NCBI GenBank assembly: GCA_021784635.1 | Contig: JAJYHS010000230.1 | Coordinates: 1,145-9,274 of the forward strand | Reading direction: 5' to 3' | DNA length: 8,130 nt | Origin: a bacterium | Lineage (GTDB): Bacteria; Bdellovibrionota; Bdellovibrionia; Bdellovibrionales; UBA1609 | In this document: in pieces, positions 1 through 6,855 of the stretch | Position numbering within the stretch: the first letter of the stretch is position 1 | Layout: every line of letters starts with the position of its first letter | Made by a program: the position numbers and the translations under genes | The notes under the pieces: generated by a model | The model's database searches: none | Told to the model about the DNA's origin: nothing | What the model saw: only the letters and a program-made list of their open reading frames with translations

Positions 1-1047
1 AGCGGCGGTTCGGGTTCTCAGGGTGCAAGTAGCAGCGGCTCGTCAGATGATATGGAAGGTTTGCAATCATCTGCTCCATCGGCGCCCCATTGGGTACCTG
101 TTAAAAAAATAGCCTCGGCGCCCTTTCATCGCGGCGGGATGTTATTAAATACAGTTTATATCGTTCGACCGGGCGATACGTTCAAATCGATTTCGAAAAT
201 GATCTACGGGAAAAACGAAGTATCAAAACTTAAACGAGCCAACCCCTTTTACCAAGATCATGCGCTTCATGTAGGGGACAAAATTTATTACAATTCGCCC
301 AACCGGCCAACCGACAACACGCAATTGCTAACCTATTATGCGGATATCGGCGAAGCGCCGCAAACTTATACATCGCAGCCAGGCGACAATATTCGCACGG
401 TTTCAAAAAAACTTTTGGGCAACAAAAACAGTTGGAAGGAAATTTGGGCAACCAACCCCAGCGTTCAATCAAAAGGGGCTTTGCCGGCTGGCACACAACT
501 ACAATATTGGCCGCCCAATGAAGCCTCGAGTGTGACATCAACGCTAGCGGATAACACAACGGGCTCGTCGAGCACAGTTAGCTCGACATCATTATCCGAC
601 CAAACCGCAAGTACTGGCGATAATTCACAAAATGCGGCGGCAGGCTCAACCACAACCACGGATAACTCAGCTACACCGCCTTCTGCAAACACGCCAGATC
701 AAGCGAATAATCAACAACAGACGTCGGCAACAACGGGTTCAGCTGCGGCGATGGGTACAACAACAACGCCAACCCCACCGACCACTCCGCCCACTCAAGC
801 TTCGGCTACGCCGCCACCGCCGCCGCCGGCGGCACCACCGCCACCACCGGCGCCGGTCATCGCACATAATTCAGCTAACTTAATGAAGGATTCTAGCGGA
901 TTATTGAATGACCCAGATCAAACGATGATATTAGGAGTGGGCGCTATTTTGCTCCTTGCGGCCATTGCAATGTTCATCATAATTAGAAAGCGTCGTTCGA
1001 AACGCAATATTGATTTTCAAACCGCAACGCACACACAAATAGAATAA
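1..1047 (+). CDS. LysM-domain, C-terminally membrane-anchored envelope protein (5' end missing)
   Basis: The frame is open to the window edge, so the gene is 5'-truncated. An ATG at 52 exists, but it has no ribosome site and lies inside a Ser/Gly-rich stretch that continues upstream. Numbering residues from base 1, a LysM-like module spans about 53-99 (YIVRPGDTFKSISKMIYG, then a VGDKI end). A weaker one spans about 123-171 (PGDNIRTVSKKLLG). A Ser/Thr/Asn/Gln-rich linker covers 172-256 and a Pro-rich stalk about 257-286. One hydrophobic helix at 309-328 is followed by RKRRSKR and a short tail ending at 348. LysM modules bind N-acetylglucosamine glycans such as peptidoglycan. By the positive-inside rule the tail is cytoplasmic and the LysM part periplasmic, which would need a signal sequence outside the window. 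The layout recalls FimV-type LysM membrane proteins, but the large cytoplasmic domain is absent. Function is unknown. Confidence 0.85.
   Translation, partial: SGGSGSQGASSSGSSDDMEGLQSSAPSAPHWVPVKKIASAPFHRGGMLLNTVYIVRPGDTFKSISKMIYGKNEVSKLKRANPFYQDHALHVGDKIYYNSPNRPTDNTQLLTYYADIGEAPQTYTSQPGDNIRTVSKKLLGNKNSWKEIWATNPSVQSKGALPAGTQLQYWPPNEASSVTSTLADNTTGSSSTVSSTSLSDQTASTGDNSQNAAAGSTTTTDNSATPPSANTPDQANNQQQTSATTGSAAAMGTTTTPTPPTTPPTQASATPPPPPPAAPPPPPAPVIAHNSANLMKDSSGLLNDPDQTMILGVGAILLLAAIAMFIIIRKRRSKRNIDFQTATHTQIE
811..857 (+). repeat. CCN trinucleotide tract encoding the Pro-rich stalk
   Basis: Runs of CCG and CCA codons encode PPPPPPAAPPPPPAPV-type sequence. Inside the tract, GCCGCCGGCGGC at 822-833 is a perfect 12-bp palindrome. 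Such tracts can vary in length by slippage, and polyproline in translation usually depends on EF-P. A change of whole triplets would lengthen or shorten the stalk without breaking the frame. Confidence 0.7.
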
Positions 1048-1061
1048 AGGCGAGGGGTTTC

Positions 1062-1436
1062 TTAAGTAACTTTTCTGAAAATATCGTCAAGAACGTTTCG
1101 TTGACTCTCTCGCGATGTTTCTACAAAGTACATGAGGTCGTCGACGATTTGAACGTCGCGACCATTGATAGGCAAAAACTTAAGACCGCAACCCCGGTCG
1201 CTGTTCCAAACGACATGCGCCGCGATTTGGCGACTTCGACCACTGACAAGTATTGTAATAGTCAATTTGTCGTTAGGGGCCAGAAGGTGTTTAATTGGCG
1301 TTTCAAGAAAAGCGCCAGTCAAACTAATATTCTTGAGACACCCTTTTTCTCCACGGCGAGCGTACGAACGCCTATATTCCACGTCCATCTGTAGAGGTAT
1401 GCGGCGTGATGGAGCGGTGACGCTGGGTTCGTTCAT
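1062..1436 (-). CDS. Small PilZ-domain protein
   Basis: A 124-residue single-domain protein. The PilZ signature (D/N)xSxxG appears as NISLTG at residues 36-41, followed by AFLET. An RxxxR match, RSYAR, lies at 23-27. This is closer to the NxSxxG motif than in textbook PilZ proteins, where RxxxR sits in the flexible N-terminus. Later strands (LTITILVSGRSRQIAAHVVW, then GCGLKFL) fit the PilZ beta-barrel. PilZ domains commonly bind cyclic di-GMP and pass the signal to motility, secretion or envelope targets; binding here is plausible but not certain. The start is supported by AGGGGG (minus strand, 1450-1445) 8 nt upstream. The gene converges on the LysM gene with 14 bp between stop codons, and its promoter region is shared divergently with rho. 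No output domain is present, so it probably acts by binding a partner. Confidence 0.85.
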   Translation of the reverse strand: MNEPSVTAPSRRIPLQMDVEYRRSYARRGEKGCLKNISLTGAFLETPIKHLLAPNDKLTITILVSGRSRQIAAHVVWNSDRGCGLKFLPINGRDVQIVDDLMYFVETSRESQRNVLDDIFRKVT

Positions 1437-1460
1437 CTTTTTAACCCCCTAAACTCATTC

Positions 1461-1466
1461 ACTATA
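1461..1466 (-). promoter_or_regulatory. Possible -10 element for the pilZ gene
   Basis: The minus strand reads TATAGT, five of six matches to the sigma70 -10 consensus. A start site about 7 bp downstream would give a short leader that just includes the AGGGGG ribosome site. No good -35 is visible at normal spacing, so this is a weak call. Confidence 0.25.
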
Positions 1467-1556
1467 TCGGAGGATATGGGATAAAAGTTTAGAGCCCATT
1501 TGCTTCAAAATGAGACAGTTGTCGTAATTATAAATAATTTCTAAGGGATTATCGTG

Positions 1557-1572
1557 TTGACAATGCTATAAT
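1557..1572 (+). promoter_or_regulatory. Extended -10 promoter for rho (TGCTATAAT)
   Basis: TATAAT at 1567-1572 is a perfect -10 hexamer, preceded by TGC at 1564-1566, which makes an extended -10. A perfect TTGACA lies at 1557-1562, but only 4 bp upstream of the -10, so it cannot serve as the -35 of this promoter. Nothing like TTGACA sits 17 bp upstream (AGGGAT at 1544-1549). An A+T-rich tract lies at about 1525-1541. The expected start site is near 1579, giving an untranslated leader of about 125 nt before rho. Confidence 0.55.
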
Positions 1573-1658
1573 GAACTCGTTAGACAAGAGATATCCAACC
1601 ACAATTCACGGCATAAAGCTGGGGCCCTTTGAAATAAGGCTACCATAAGAAAAAGACC

Positions 1659-1694
1659 ATGACCCAAAAAATTGCCAAAAAACGAATACATTAA
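1659..1694 (+). other. Possible 11-codon leader ORF just upstream of rho
   Basis: ATG at 1659 opens a frame encoding MTQKIAKKRIH and stops with TAA at 1692-1694, three codons before the rho ATG and in the same frame. It lies inside the predicted rho mRNA. The upstream bases are A-rich without a clear Shine-Dalgarno, so translation is uncertain. Its stop overlaps the start of the rho ribosome site (AAGAGAG at 1693-1699), so ribosomes ending here could affect rho initiation. It could equally be chance. Confidence 0.25.
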
Positions 1695-1703
1695 GAGAGT
1701 ACT

Positions 1704-3320
1704 ATGTCAGATAGCTCAGAATCTACCCAAGTGAAGGCCAGTTCCCCTGAAAACAACGCCACGGCCCCAGAGGGCGCTAGCGCAGGCTCATCACCGCAGC
1801 CTGAGCGGCCGAGCGAAGCGGCACATTCCGCTGACGATGGCGGGGGTGAGGCCCGGCGAGACCGATACAAGGGGCGCGGTTCAAAACAAATTTATCCGCG
1901 ACAACAGAGAAACGGTGGGCGCCAACAAAATGGGTATCGTAATCAAAACAACCAACATCGGAATCAAGGGCGCAGTTATGATGACGAAGGGGCGGGTCCA
2001 ACGCCGACAATTACGCCCGTTACTGCGGCCGATCTAGCTGAAATTAATTTAACTGATGAAGAAAAAAAGGCACTTTCGAGCAAAGACCTTAAATCAAAGG
2101 ACATTCAATACATTATAAATTTGGCTGAAAAGCTAAAAATTGAAAATGCGGCCGGTTTACGTCGGCAAGATATTATATTTGAAATATTGAAACGGGCGGC
2201 ATTGCTCGGTGATATTTACGGCAATGGCGTACTCGAAATTCTGCCTGACGGATATGGGTTTTTGCGTTCTCCCGATTACAACTATCTTTGGGGACCTGAC
2301 GATATTTACGTAAGCCCCTCTCAAATTCGTCGTTTTGGCCTTCGTACTGGCGACACGGTTACCGGAACTGTGCGACCGCCGAAAGAGGGTGAGCGGTATT
2401 TTGCGCTTCTAAAAGTCGACGCGCTTAATTTTGAACCGCCAGAAAATTCAAAAAACAAAATTTTATTTGATAACCTGACGCCCCTATATCCGAATAAACG
2501 GCTCACTCTGGAATGGCAGCCCACCGAGTGGACGACGCGTGTTGTGGATATGATGGCGCCCCTAGGTAAAGGCCAACGCGCATTGATTGTGGCTCCTCCG
2601 CGAACCGGAAAAACAGTACTGATGCAAAATGTGGCCAATGCAATTTCGGCTAATCATCCTGAGGTCAAACTCATCGTTCTTCTCATTGACGAGCGACCAG
2701 AAGAAGTCACAGACATGGCTCGCTCCGTAAAGGGCGAAGTGATTAGTTCAACATTTGATGAACCACCAACTCGCCACGTGCAAGTTGCCGAAATGGTCAT
2801 CGAAAAGGCCAAACGATTGGTCGAACACAAGCATGACGTTGTAATTTTGCTCGACTCTATTACCCGGCTTGCTCGTGCTTACAATACGGTTGTGCCGCCG
2901 TCGGGCAAAATTTTATCCGGCGGTGTTGATTCGAATGCGCTCCATAAGCCTAAAAGGTTTTTTGGTGCGGCACGAAATATCGAAGAAGGCGGAAGCCTTA
3001 CGATTATTGCAACGGCACTGATCGATACGGGTTCGCGTATGGACGAGGTCATTTTTGAAGAGTTCAAAGGAACGGGCAATTCTGAAATTCACCTTGATCG
3101 TAAGCTGATGGAAAAGCGGATCTTCCCCTGCATGGACATAAATAAATCGGGGACGCGAAAAGAAGATCTGCTGATAAAAAAGGAAGACTTAAATCGCCTG
3201 TGGATACTGCGCAAAGTGTTAGCGCCGATGAACGTTGTGGATAGCATGGAGTTTCTGCTTGATAAAATGAAAGGCTCTAAGACCAATGCCGATTTTCTTA
3301 AAGGTATGGGCGGGCAGTAA
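1704..3320 (+). CDS. rho: Transcription termination factor Rho with long N-terminal extension
   Basis: Rho is a homohexameric RNA-dependent ATPase that loads on untranslated nascent RNA and dislodges RNA polymerase. At 538 residues it is much longer than the 419-residue E. coli protein, and the difference is N-terminal. Residues 1-50 are Ser/Ala/Pro/acidic, 51-90 are rich in Arg, Gln, Asn and Gly, and the Rho_N helical domain starts near 110 ([15 protein letters not shown], ending [11 protein letters not shown]). The RNA-binding cold-shock-like domain spans about 169-245 ([32 protein letters not shown]). The P-loop is APPRTGKT at 297-304, with Arg where E. coli has Lys181. Walker B is VVILLD at 379-384. 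The Q-loop region ([20 protein letters not shown]) and R-loop region (from [13 protein letters not shown], about 455) are intact. The start is preceded by AAGAGAG, 4 nt before ATG. It should be a fully active Rho, probably expressed from the extended -10 promoter at 1567-1572. Confidence 0.98.
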   Translation: MSDSSESTQVKASSPENNATAPEGASAGSSPQPERPSEAAHSADDGGGEARRDRYKGRGSKQIYPRQQRNGGRQQNGYRNQNNQHRNQGRSYDDEGAGPTPTITPVTAADLAEINLTDEEKKALSSKDLKSKDIQYIINLAEKLKIENAAGLRRQDIIFEILKRAALLGDIYGNGVLEILPDGYGFLRSPDYNYLWGPDDIYVSPSQIRRFGLRTGDTVTGTVRPPKEGERYFALLKVDALNFEPPENSKNKILFDNLTPLYPNKRLTLEWQPTEWTTRVVDMMAPLGKGQRALIVAPPRTGKTVLMQNVANAISANHPEVKLIVLLIDERPEEVTDMARSVKGEVISSTFDEPPTRHVQVAEMVIEKAKRLVEHKHDVVILLDSITRLARAYNTVVPPSGKILSGGVDSNALHKPKRFFGAARNIEEGGSLTIIATALIDTGSRMDEVIFEEFKGTGNSEIHLDRKLMEKRIFPCMDINKSGTRKEDLLIKKEDLNRLWILRKVLAPMNVVDSMEFLLDKMKGSKTNADFLKGMGGQ

Positions 3321-3330
3321 CCATTTGAAA

Positions 3331-3357
3331 TTACTATAACAAAATAAATTATAGTGA
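3331..3357 (+). terminator. A+T-rich hairpin after rho
   Basis: TTACTATAA (3331-3339) pairs with TTATAGTGA (3349-3357): nine pairs including one G-U, around a 9-nt loop. It starts 10 bp after the rho stop. The stem is A+T-rich and has no U-run after it, so it is not a classical intrinsic terminator. It may protect the rho mRNA 3' end or be incidental. Confidence 0.35.
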
Positions 3358-3358
3358 C

Positions 3359-3387
3359 CCGGCGGCAAAACTAAAATTAGCCGCTGG
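3359..3387 (+). terminator. G+C-rich hairpin after rho, without a U-run
   Basis: CCGGCGGC (3359-3366) pairs with GCCGCTGG (3380-3387): eight pairs, one a G-U wobble, around a 13-nt A-rich loop. It follows the A+T hairpin almost directly. The next bases (CCTTCATATATAATC) are not a U-tract, so any termination would be factor-assisted or weak, and read-through into prfA is possible. Confidence 0.4.
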
Positions 3388-3395
3388 CCTTCATA

Positions 3396-3401
3396 TATAA
3401 T
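3396..3401 (+). promoter_or_regulatory. prfA: Possible -10 element for the prfA cluster
   Basis: A perfect TATAAT follows the second post-rho hairpin. No recognisable -35 lies 16-18 bp upstream (A-rich sequence only) and no TG extension precedes it. If used, the start site would fall near 3408, inside the DnaA-box-like pair, leaving a leader of about 150 nt before prfA. Confidence 0.3.
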
Positions 3402-3422
3402 CGTGGATAAGTATGTGAATAA
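3402..3422 (-). promoter_or_regulatory. Pair of DnaA-box-like 9-mers upstream of prfA
   Basis: On the minus strand, 3422-3414 reads TTATTCACA, a full match to the DnaA consensus TTATNCACA. Bases 3410-3402 read TTATCCACG, with one mismatch at the last base. The boxes share an orientation and are 3 bp apart. DnaA can regulate promoters as well as start replication. No A+T-rich unwinding region or larger box array is visible, so this is not called an origin. Confidence 0.35.
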
Positions 3423-3453
3423 CTACCGTAATTAACAATGTTCAAAAGCCAAG

Positions 3454-3539
3454 AAACCGGCCCATGAAAAGAGTAGTTGTTCAATACAGCGATGAACCAA
3501 AATTGTGAAAAAATTATATAGTTGAAAGCGTACCGGTTT
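3454..3539 (+). repeat. Inverted repeat in the prfA leader
   Basis: AAACCGG (3454-3460) is complementary to CCGGTTT (3533-3539), and the right arm ends 20 bp before the prfA ATG. The arms are 72 bp apart, so pairing would loop out most of the leader. The rest of this gap shows no gene: I found no L31 (rpmE) reading frame, although rpmE often lies between rho and prfA in bacteria. Confidence 0.25.
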
Positions 3540-3559
3540 GCAAAGAAAAAAGTGGCGAG

Positions 3560-4636
3560 ATGTTCAAAAAATTAGCTGATGTTGAAAAGAAGTTCGAAAA
3601 ACTGAGTTCTGATTTGCAGGCTCCGGGGGTTACCGATGATCCGGCGTCTTATCGCAAGCTAATGAAAGAATACGCAGAACTGGAAAAGATCGTTGTTGTT
3701 TTTCGGCGCTATAAACTAGTGCAAAAAAACATCGAAGAAAATAAGGCATTGCTAGGTAGCGAAAAAGACGAGGAGATGCGAAAACTCATTCGCTCCGATC
3801 TTAGCGATTTAGACAAAGAATTGATCGCGCTTGAAAGCGAACTAAAAGAACAGTTAATTCCAAAAGACCCTAACGACGAAAAAAATATTGTGCTTGAAAT
3901 TCGCGCGGGCGCCGGTGGCGATGAAGCAAGTTTATTTGCCGAGGAACTATTTCGTGCTTATTCGTTATTTGCCGCGCACAAAGGGTGGAAGGTGACCTTA
4001 GTGTCCGCTTCGCTTGGTAACGTTGGCGGGTTTAAAGAGGTCATTGCGATGATCCAAGGAGAAAAGGTATTTAGCTTTCTAAAGTACGAAAGTGGCGTGC
4101 ACCGCGTTCAGCGGGTGCCAAAAACCGAAACGCAAGGGCGAATCCATACATCAACAGTGACGGTTGCTGTATTGCCCGAAGCCGATGAGGTCGATGTTCA
4201 CATTAATCCGGCCGATTTGCGATTTGATGTAATGCGCGCAAGCGGGGCAGGGGGTCAATCGGTCAATAGAACAGAATCTGCGGTGCGAGTTACTCATATA
4301 CCGACTGGAATTTTTGTGGCTTGCCAAGAGGCGAAATCGCAACTTGATAATAAGCAACGGGCCATGCAGATTTTGTACGCGAAATTATTGGCAATCGAAG
4401 AAGAGAAATCACGCAAAGAGGCATCGGATGCGCGTCTTTCTCAAATTGGCACCGGGGACCGTTCTGAAAGGATACGGACCTACAACTTTCCACAGTCGCG
4501 TATAACGGATCACCGAATTGGATTTACCACGCATCAATTAAGCGAAGTGATGGACGGTCATTTTGAAATCGTAGTTGACCCCGTGATGACACACTTCCGC
4601 GCCGAAGCATTGAAATCACAGCAGTCCGCAGTATGA
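3560..4636 (+). CDS. prfA: Peptide chain release factor 1 (RF1)
   Basis: RF1 reads UAA and UAG in the ribosomal A site and triggers release of the finished peptide. The length of 358 residues is normal (E. coli 360). The N-terminal coiled region is followed by the PCRF region and [20 protein letters not shown]. The stop-codon reading PxT motif is PKT at 187-189, within [15 protein letters not shown], and marks the protein as RF1 (RF2 carries SPF). The GGQ catalytic motif is at 231-233 ([12 protein letters not shown]); its Gln is the target of PrmC, encoded next. The C-terminal [21 protein letters not shown] is typical. The ribosome site is weak (GTGGCGAG directly before ATG), but the start fits the family N-terminus. 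The last four bases overlap the prmC start (ATGA, 4633-4636), which suggests translational coupling. Confidence 0.98.
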   Translation: MFKKLADVEKKFEKLSSDLQAPGVTDDPASYRKLMKEYAELEKIVVVFRRYKLVQKNIEENKALLGSEKDEEMRKLIRSDLSDLDKELIALESELKEQLIPKDPNDEKNIVLEIRAGAGGDEASLFAEELFRAYSLFAAHKGWKVTLVSASLGNVGGFKEVIAMIQGEKVFSFLKYESGVHRVQRVPKTETQGRIHTSTVTVAVLPEADEVDVHINPADLRFDVMRASGAGGQSVNRTESAVRVTHIPTGIFVACQEAKSQLDNKQRAMQILYAKLLAIEEEKSRKEASDARLSQIGTGDRSERIRTYNFPQSRITDHRIGFTTHQLSEVMDGHFEIVVDPVMTHFRAEALKSQQSAV

Positions 4637-5517
4637 AAACGATAAGAGTTAAAGAGTTATTTTTATCGGTGCGCGACCGACTTCACGCTGGGGGCGTTGA
4701 CTCAAGTAACCTCGAAGCGGAATGGATTTTGAGTCACGTTTTACAGCTGGACCCCATTGACAGAATTAGGCGGCCCGAAAGAATTGTGAAAGGTGAAGAA
4801 ATGGCGGCTATAGACGGGCTTCTCGCCCGGCGCCTAACCGGTGAGCCGCTTGCATACATTTTGGGCGAGAAAGAATTTTTTGGTCTTAAATTCAAAGTGA
4901 ATTCAAACGTTTTAATTCCACGCCCCGAAACGGAACATTTAGTCGAGCGAGCTATTGAATGGGTCCGCGATCACTATCTACGAAATGAAACTGTCGACAT
5001 GTTAGAGTTAGGAGTTGGGAGTGGCTGTATTACTGTGACGCTACTTCATTTGCTCCCAGAGGTTCGAGCCACGGCCATTGACATTTCAGATGGCGCAATA
5101 GAGGTCGCATTTGAAAATGCAAAAGCTTATGGCGTTGAAAACCGCATAAAATTTCTTAGAGGGGATGCGGCAAAATGCAGTCAATTGTTAGAGGGCAAAA
5201 GGTTTGATGTCGTTTTAGCAAATCCGCCCTATATTGATGAAGTCGATCCGAGAGTCGAGCCCGGTGTAAAAGCTTATGAGCCGCACATTGCACTGTTTTC
5301 GCCTGGCCGTGGTGGAGTTGAAATTGCAGCGCGGTGGATTGCGGAACTACGCAATTTAGTAAAATCGGGACGCGCGGCTGCGGGTTTTGAATTCGGCTCC
5401 AATCAGGCGCGCATGGTTGAGCAGCTTTTTTATGACTCAAAAGTATTTACACATCATGATATCATTCAAGATTACGCGGGCCACGATCGATTAATTTGGG
5501 CCGAGCGAGAAGGATAG
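4633..5517 (+). CDS. prmC: Release factor glutamine N5-methyltransferase PrmC (HemK)
   Basis: PrmC uses S-adenosylmethionine to methylate the Gln of the GGQ motif in release factors, which speeds peptide release. It has 294 residues (E. coli 277). A helical N-terminal substrate-binding domain covers about 1-80, with [15 protein letters not shown] leading to [12 protein letters not shown]. The SAM-binding motif I is LELGVGSGC at 124-132. The catalytic NPPY, which holds the amide of the target Gln, is at 197-200 ([13 protein letters not shown]). The C-terminal [14 protein letters not shown] matches the family ending. The older name HemK came from a mistaken link to haem synthesis. Its start overlaps the end of prfA, so enzyme and substrate are made from one message. 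The closing GAGAAGGA doubles as the murA ribosome site. Confidence 0.97.
   Translation: MKTIRVKELFLSVRDRLHAGGVDSSNLEAEWILSHVLQLDPIDRIRRPERIVKGEEMAAIDGLLARRLTGEPLAYILGEKEFFGLKFKVNSNVLIPRPETEHLVERAIEWVRDHYLRNETVDMLELGVGSGCITVTLLHLLPEVRATAIDISDGAIEVAFENAKAYGVENRIKFLRGDAAKCSQLLEGKRFDVVLANPPYIDEVDPRVEPGVKAYEPHIALFSPGRGGVEIAARWIAELRNLVKSGRAAAGFEFGSNQARMVEQLFYDSKVFTHHDIIQDYAGHDRLIWAEREG
5507..5514 (+). promoter_or_regulatory. murA: murA ribosome binding site inside the prmC 3' end
   Basis: GAGAAGGA lies 7 nt before the murA ATG and overlaps the last codons of prmC. It fixes the murA start at 5522 and shows that murA translation is tied to the prmC message. Confidence 0.7.
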
Positions 5518-5521
5518 TGAT

Positions 5522-6775
5522 ATGGACGCAATGGTCGTACGCGGTGGTCGGCAATTAAACGGACAAGTCAGCGCAAGCGGGGCTAAAAATGCTGCCTTGC
5601 CGCTCCTATTTGCGACCCTTCTCGCCGAAGGCGAACACGTTTTTTATAATACTCCCAGGCTTAAGGACATCGAATCAACTTGTGAACTACTGAATTTATT
5701 TGGCTGCGAAACACAGCGCGATGGCCAGGTCCTTCGCGTTAAAGTTAAAAAATTAAAATCTCTTGAGGCGCACTATGAAGTAGTCCGAAAAATGCGAGCG
5801 AGCATCCTGTGTTTGGGCCCGCTTATTGGTAAATTTGGTCAAGCTCAAGTGAGTTTGCCTGGCGGATGTGCAATTGGGACGCGCCCCATAGACCTTCACC
5901 TTGAAGGGATGAAATCCCTTGGCGCCGAAATTCAAATGGAAAACGGTTATGTCGTGGCAAAGGCAGAAAAACTACGGGGCACTACAATTTTATTTGAAAC
6001 CACAACGGTTGGCGGCACCGAAAACGTCATGATGGCCGCCGTTTTGGCTGACGGAATTACGCGACTCGAAAACGCGGCTAAAGAACCAGAAATCGTCGAT
6101 CTTGCCCAATACCTAAATAAAATGGGCGCGAAAATATCAGGGGCGGGAACAAGTATTATTACAATTGAAGGCGTAAGTTCGCTTAAGCCGGCAGAGCACG
6201 AAATTATTCCCGATCGAATCGAAACGGGTACGCTACTGATTGCCGGCGCGATCACCGGCGGGGGAATTACAGTTACAAAGTCTCGCCCGAGTCACATTCA
6301 ATCACTTATAGAAAAATTACGCGAAAGCGGTTTTACAATTCACGCGGAGCGCGACAGTGTAACGATTGAAAAGTCGTCGGCTTGGCAAGCGGTTGACCTT
6401 ACTACGGCTCCGCATCCCGCGTTTCCGACTGATTTGCAAGCGCAGTTTATGGCACTCATGACACAAGCGGAGGGGACAAGCGTTATTACTGAAACCATTT
6501 TTGAAAATCGATTCATGCATGTTCAAGAGCTGGTTCGTCTAGGGGCTGATATAACTCCTAAAACGCGCGTTGCCGTTGTGCGGGGTCACCGCGGGTCACT
6601 GCAAGGCGCCCCCGTCATGGCTACAGATCTTCGCGCCAGCGCCTGTCTTGTATTAGCGGGATTAGTTGCAAACGGCGAAACTCGGGTAAATCGAATTTAT
6701 CACCTCGACCGGGGCTACGAACAGCTTGAGTTGAAATTAGAAAGCCTTGGGGCAAGCATACAGCGGACGCATTAA
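5522..6775 (+). CDS. murA: UDP-N-acetylglucosamine 1-carboxyvinyltransferase MurA
   Basis: MurA transfers enolpyruvate from phosphoenolpyruvate to UDP-GlcNAc in the cytoplasm, the first committed step of peptidoglycan synthesis. It has 417 residues (E. coli 419). Key residues are in place: Lys22-Asn23 ([16 protein letters not shown]), the catalytic-loop Cys116 ([16 protein letters not shown]), Asp304 ([16 protein letters not shown]), Arg371 ([13 protein letters not shown]) and Arg397 ([10 protein letters not shown]). The loop Cys is the residue alkylated by fosfomycin, so the enzyme lacks the Cys-to-Asp change that gives natural resistance. The inside-out alpha/beta barrel repeats are complete, with no frameshift. 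It lies 4 bp after prmC and is the last gene of this run on the plus strand. Its stop codon abuts the U-run of the minus-strand terminator, and no plus-strand intrinsic terminator follows. Confidence 0.98.
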   Translation: MDAMVVRGGRQLNGQVSASGAKNAALPLLFATLLAEGEHVFYNTPRLKDIESTCELLNLFGCETQRDGQVLRVKVKKLKSLEAHYEVVRKMRASILCLGPLIGKFGQAQVSLPGGCAIGTRPIDLHLEGMKSLGAEIQMENGYVVAKAEKLRGTTILFETTTVGGTENVMMAAVLADGITRLENAAKEPEIVDLAQYLNKMGAKISGAGTSIITIEGVSSLKPAEHEIIPDRIETGTLLIAGAITGGGITVTKSRPSHIQSLIEKLRESGFTIHAERDSVTIEKSSAWQAVDLTTAPHPAFPTDLQAQFMALMTQAEGTSVITETIFENRFMHVQELVRLGADITPKTRVAVVRGHRGSLQGAPVMATDLRASACLVLAGLVANGETRVNRIYHLDRGYEQLELKLESLGASIQRTH

Positions 6776-6816
6776 AATAAAAAACCCGAGCTATCGGAGG
6801 GGCCGAAGAGCTCGGG
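6776..6816 (-). terminator. Intrinsic terminator of the minus-strand exported-protein gene
   Basis: CCCGAGCT (6785-6792) pairs with AGCTCGGG (6809-6816) over eight perfect pairs. Above a small internal loop, TCGG (6794-6797) pairs with CCGA (6803-6806) around AGGGG. On the minus strand the stem is followed by TTTTTTATTTT (6784 down to 6774), the classical intrinsic pattern, 40 bp after the stop of the gene at 6856-7554. On the plus strand the hairpin is followed by CGTCAATC, not a U-run, so murA transcripts would not stop here in the classical way. Confidence 0.85.
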
Positions 6817-6855
6817 CGTCAATCATGTACGACGGGCTGATTATTGGGGAGGGCA

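Noticed and set aside
52..54. The ATG at 52 as the true start of the LysM gene.
   Set aside because: The frame continues upstream with matching Ser/Gly-rich composition, there is no ribosome site, and starting here would leave the periplasmic part without an export signal.
632..883. An Arg-rich frame overlapping the LysM gene linker.
   Set aside because: It is the shifted reading of Pro/Thr/Gln-rich codons in the real gene and has no start signal.
1101..1452. Plus-strand reading frames opposite the PilZ gene.
   Set aside because: They are antisense to a well-supported domain, lack ribosome sites and show no recognisable protein features.
1571..1648. A 25-codon frame in the rho leader starting at the ATG in TATAATG.
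   Set aside because: Its ATG overlaps the -10 hexamer, so it would lie upstream of the transcript start; it also has no ribosome site.
3402..3422. A replication origin at the DnaA-like boxes.
   Set aside because: Only two boxes are present, with no unwinding region, box cluster or dnaA/dnaN genes nearby.
3464..3508. A 14-codon frame (MKRVVVQYSDEPKL) upstream of prfA that might be a small gene or rpmE remnant.
   Set aside because: It does not resemble L31, has no ribosome site and is of a length expected by chance.
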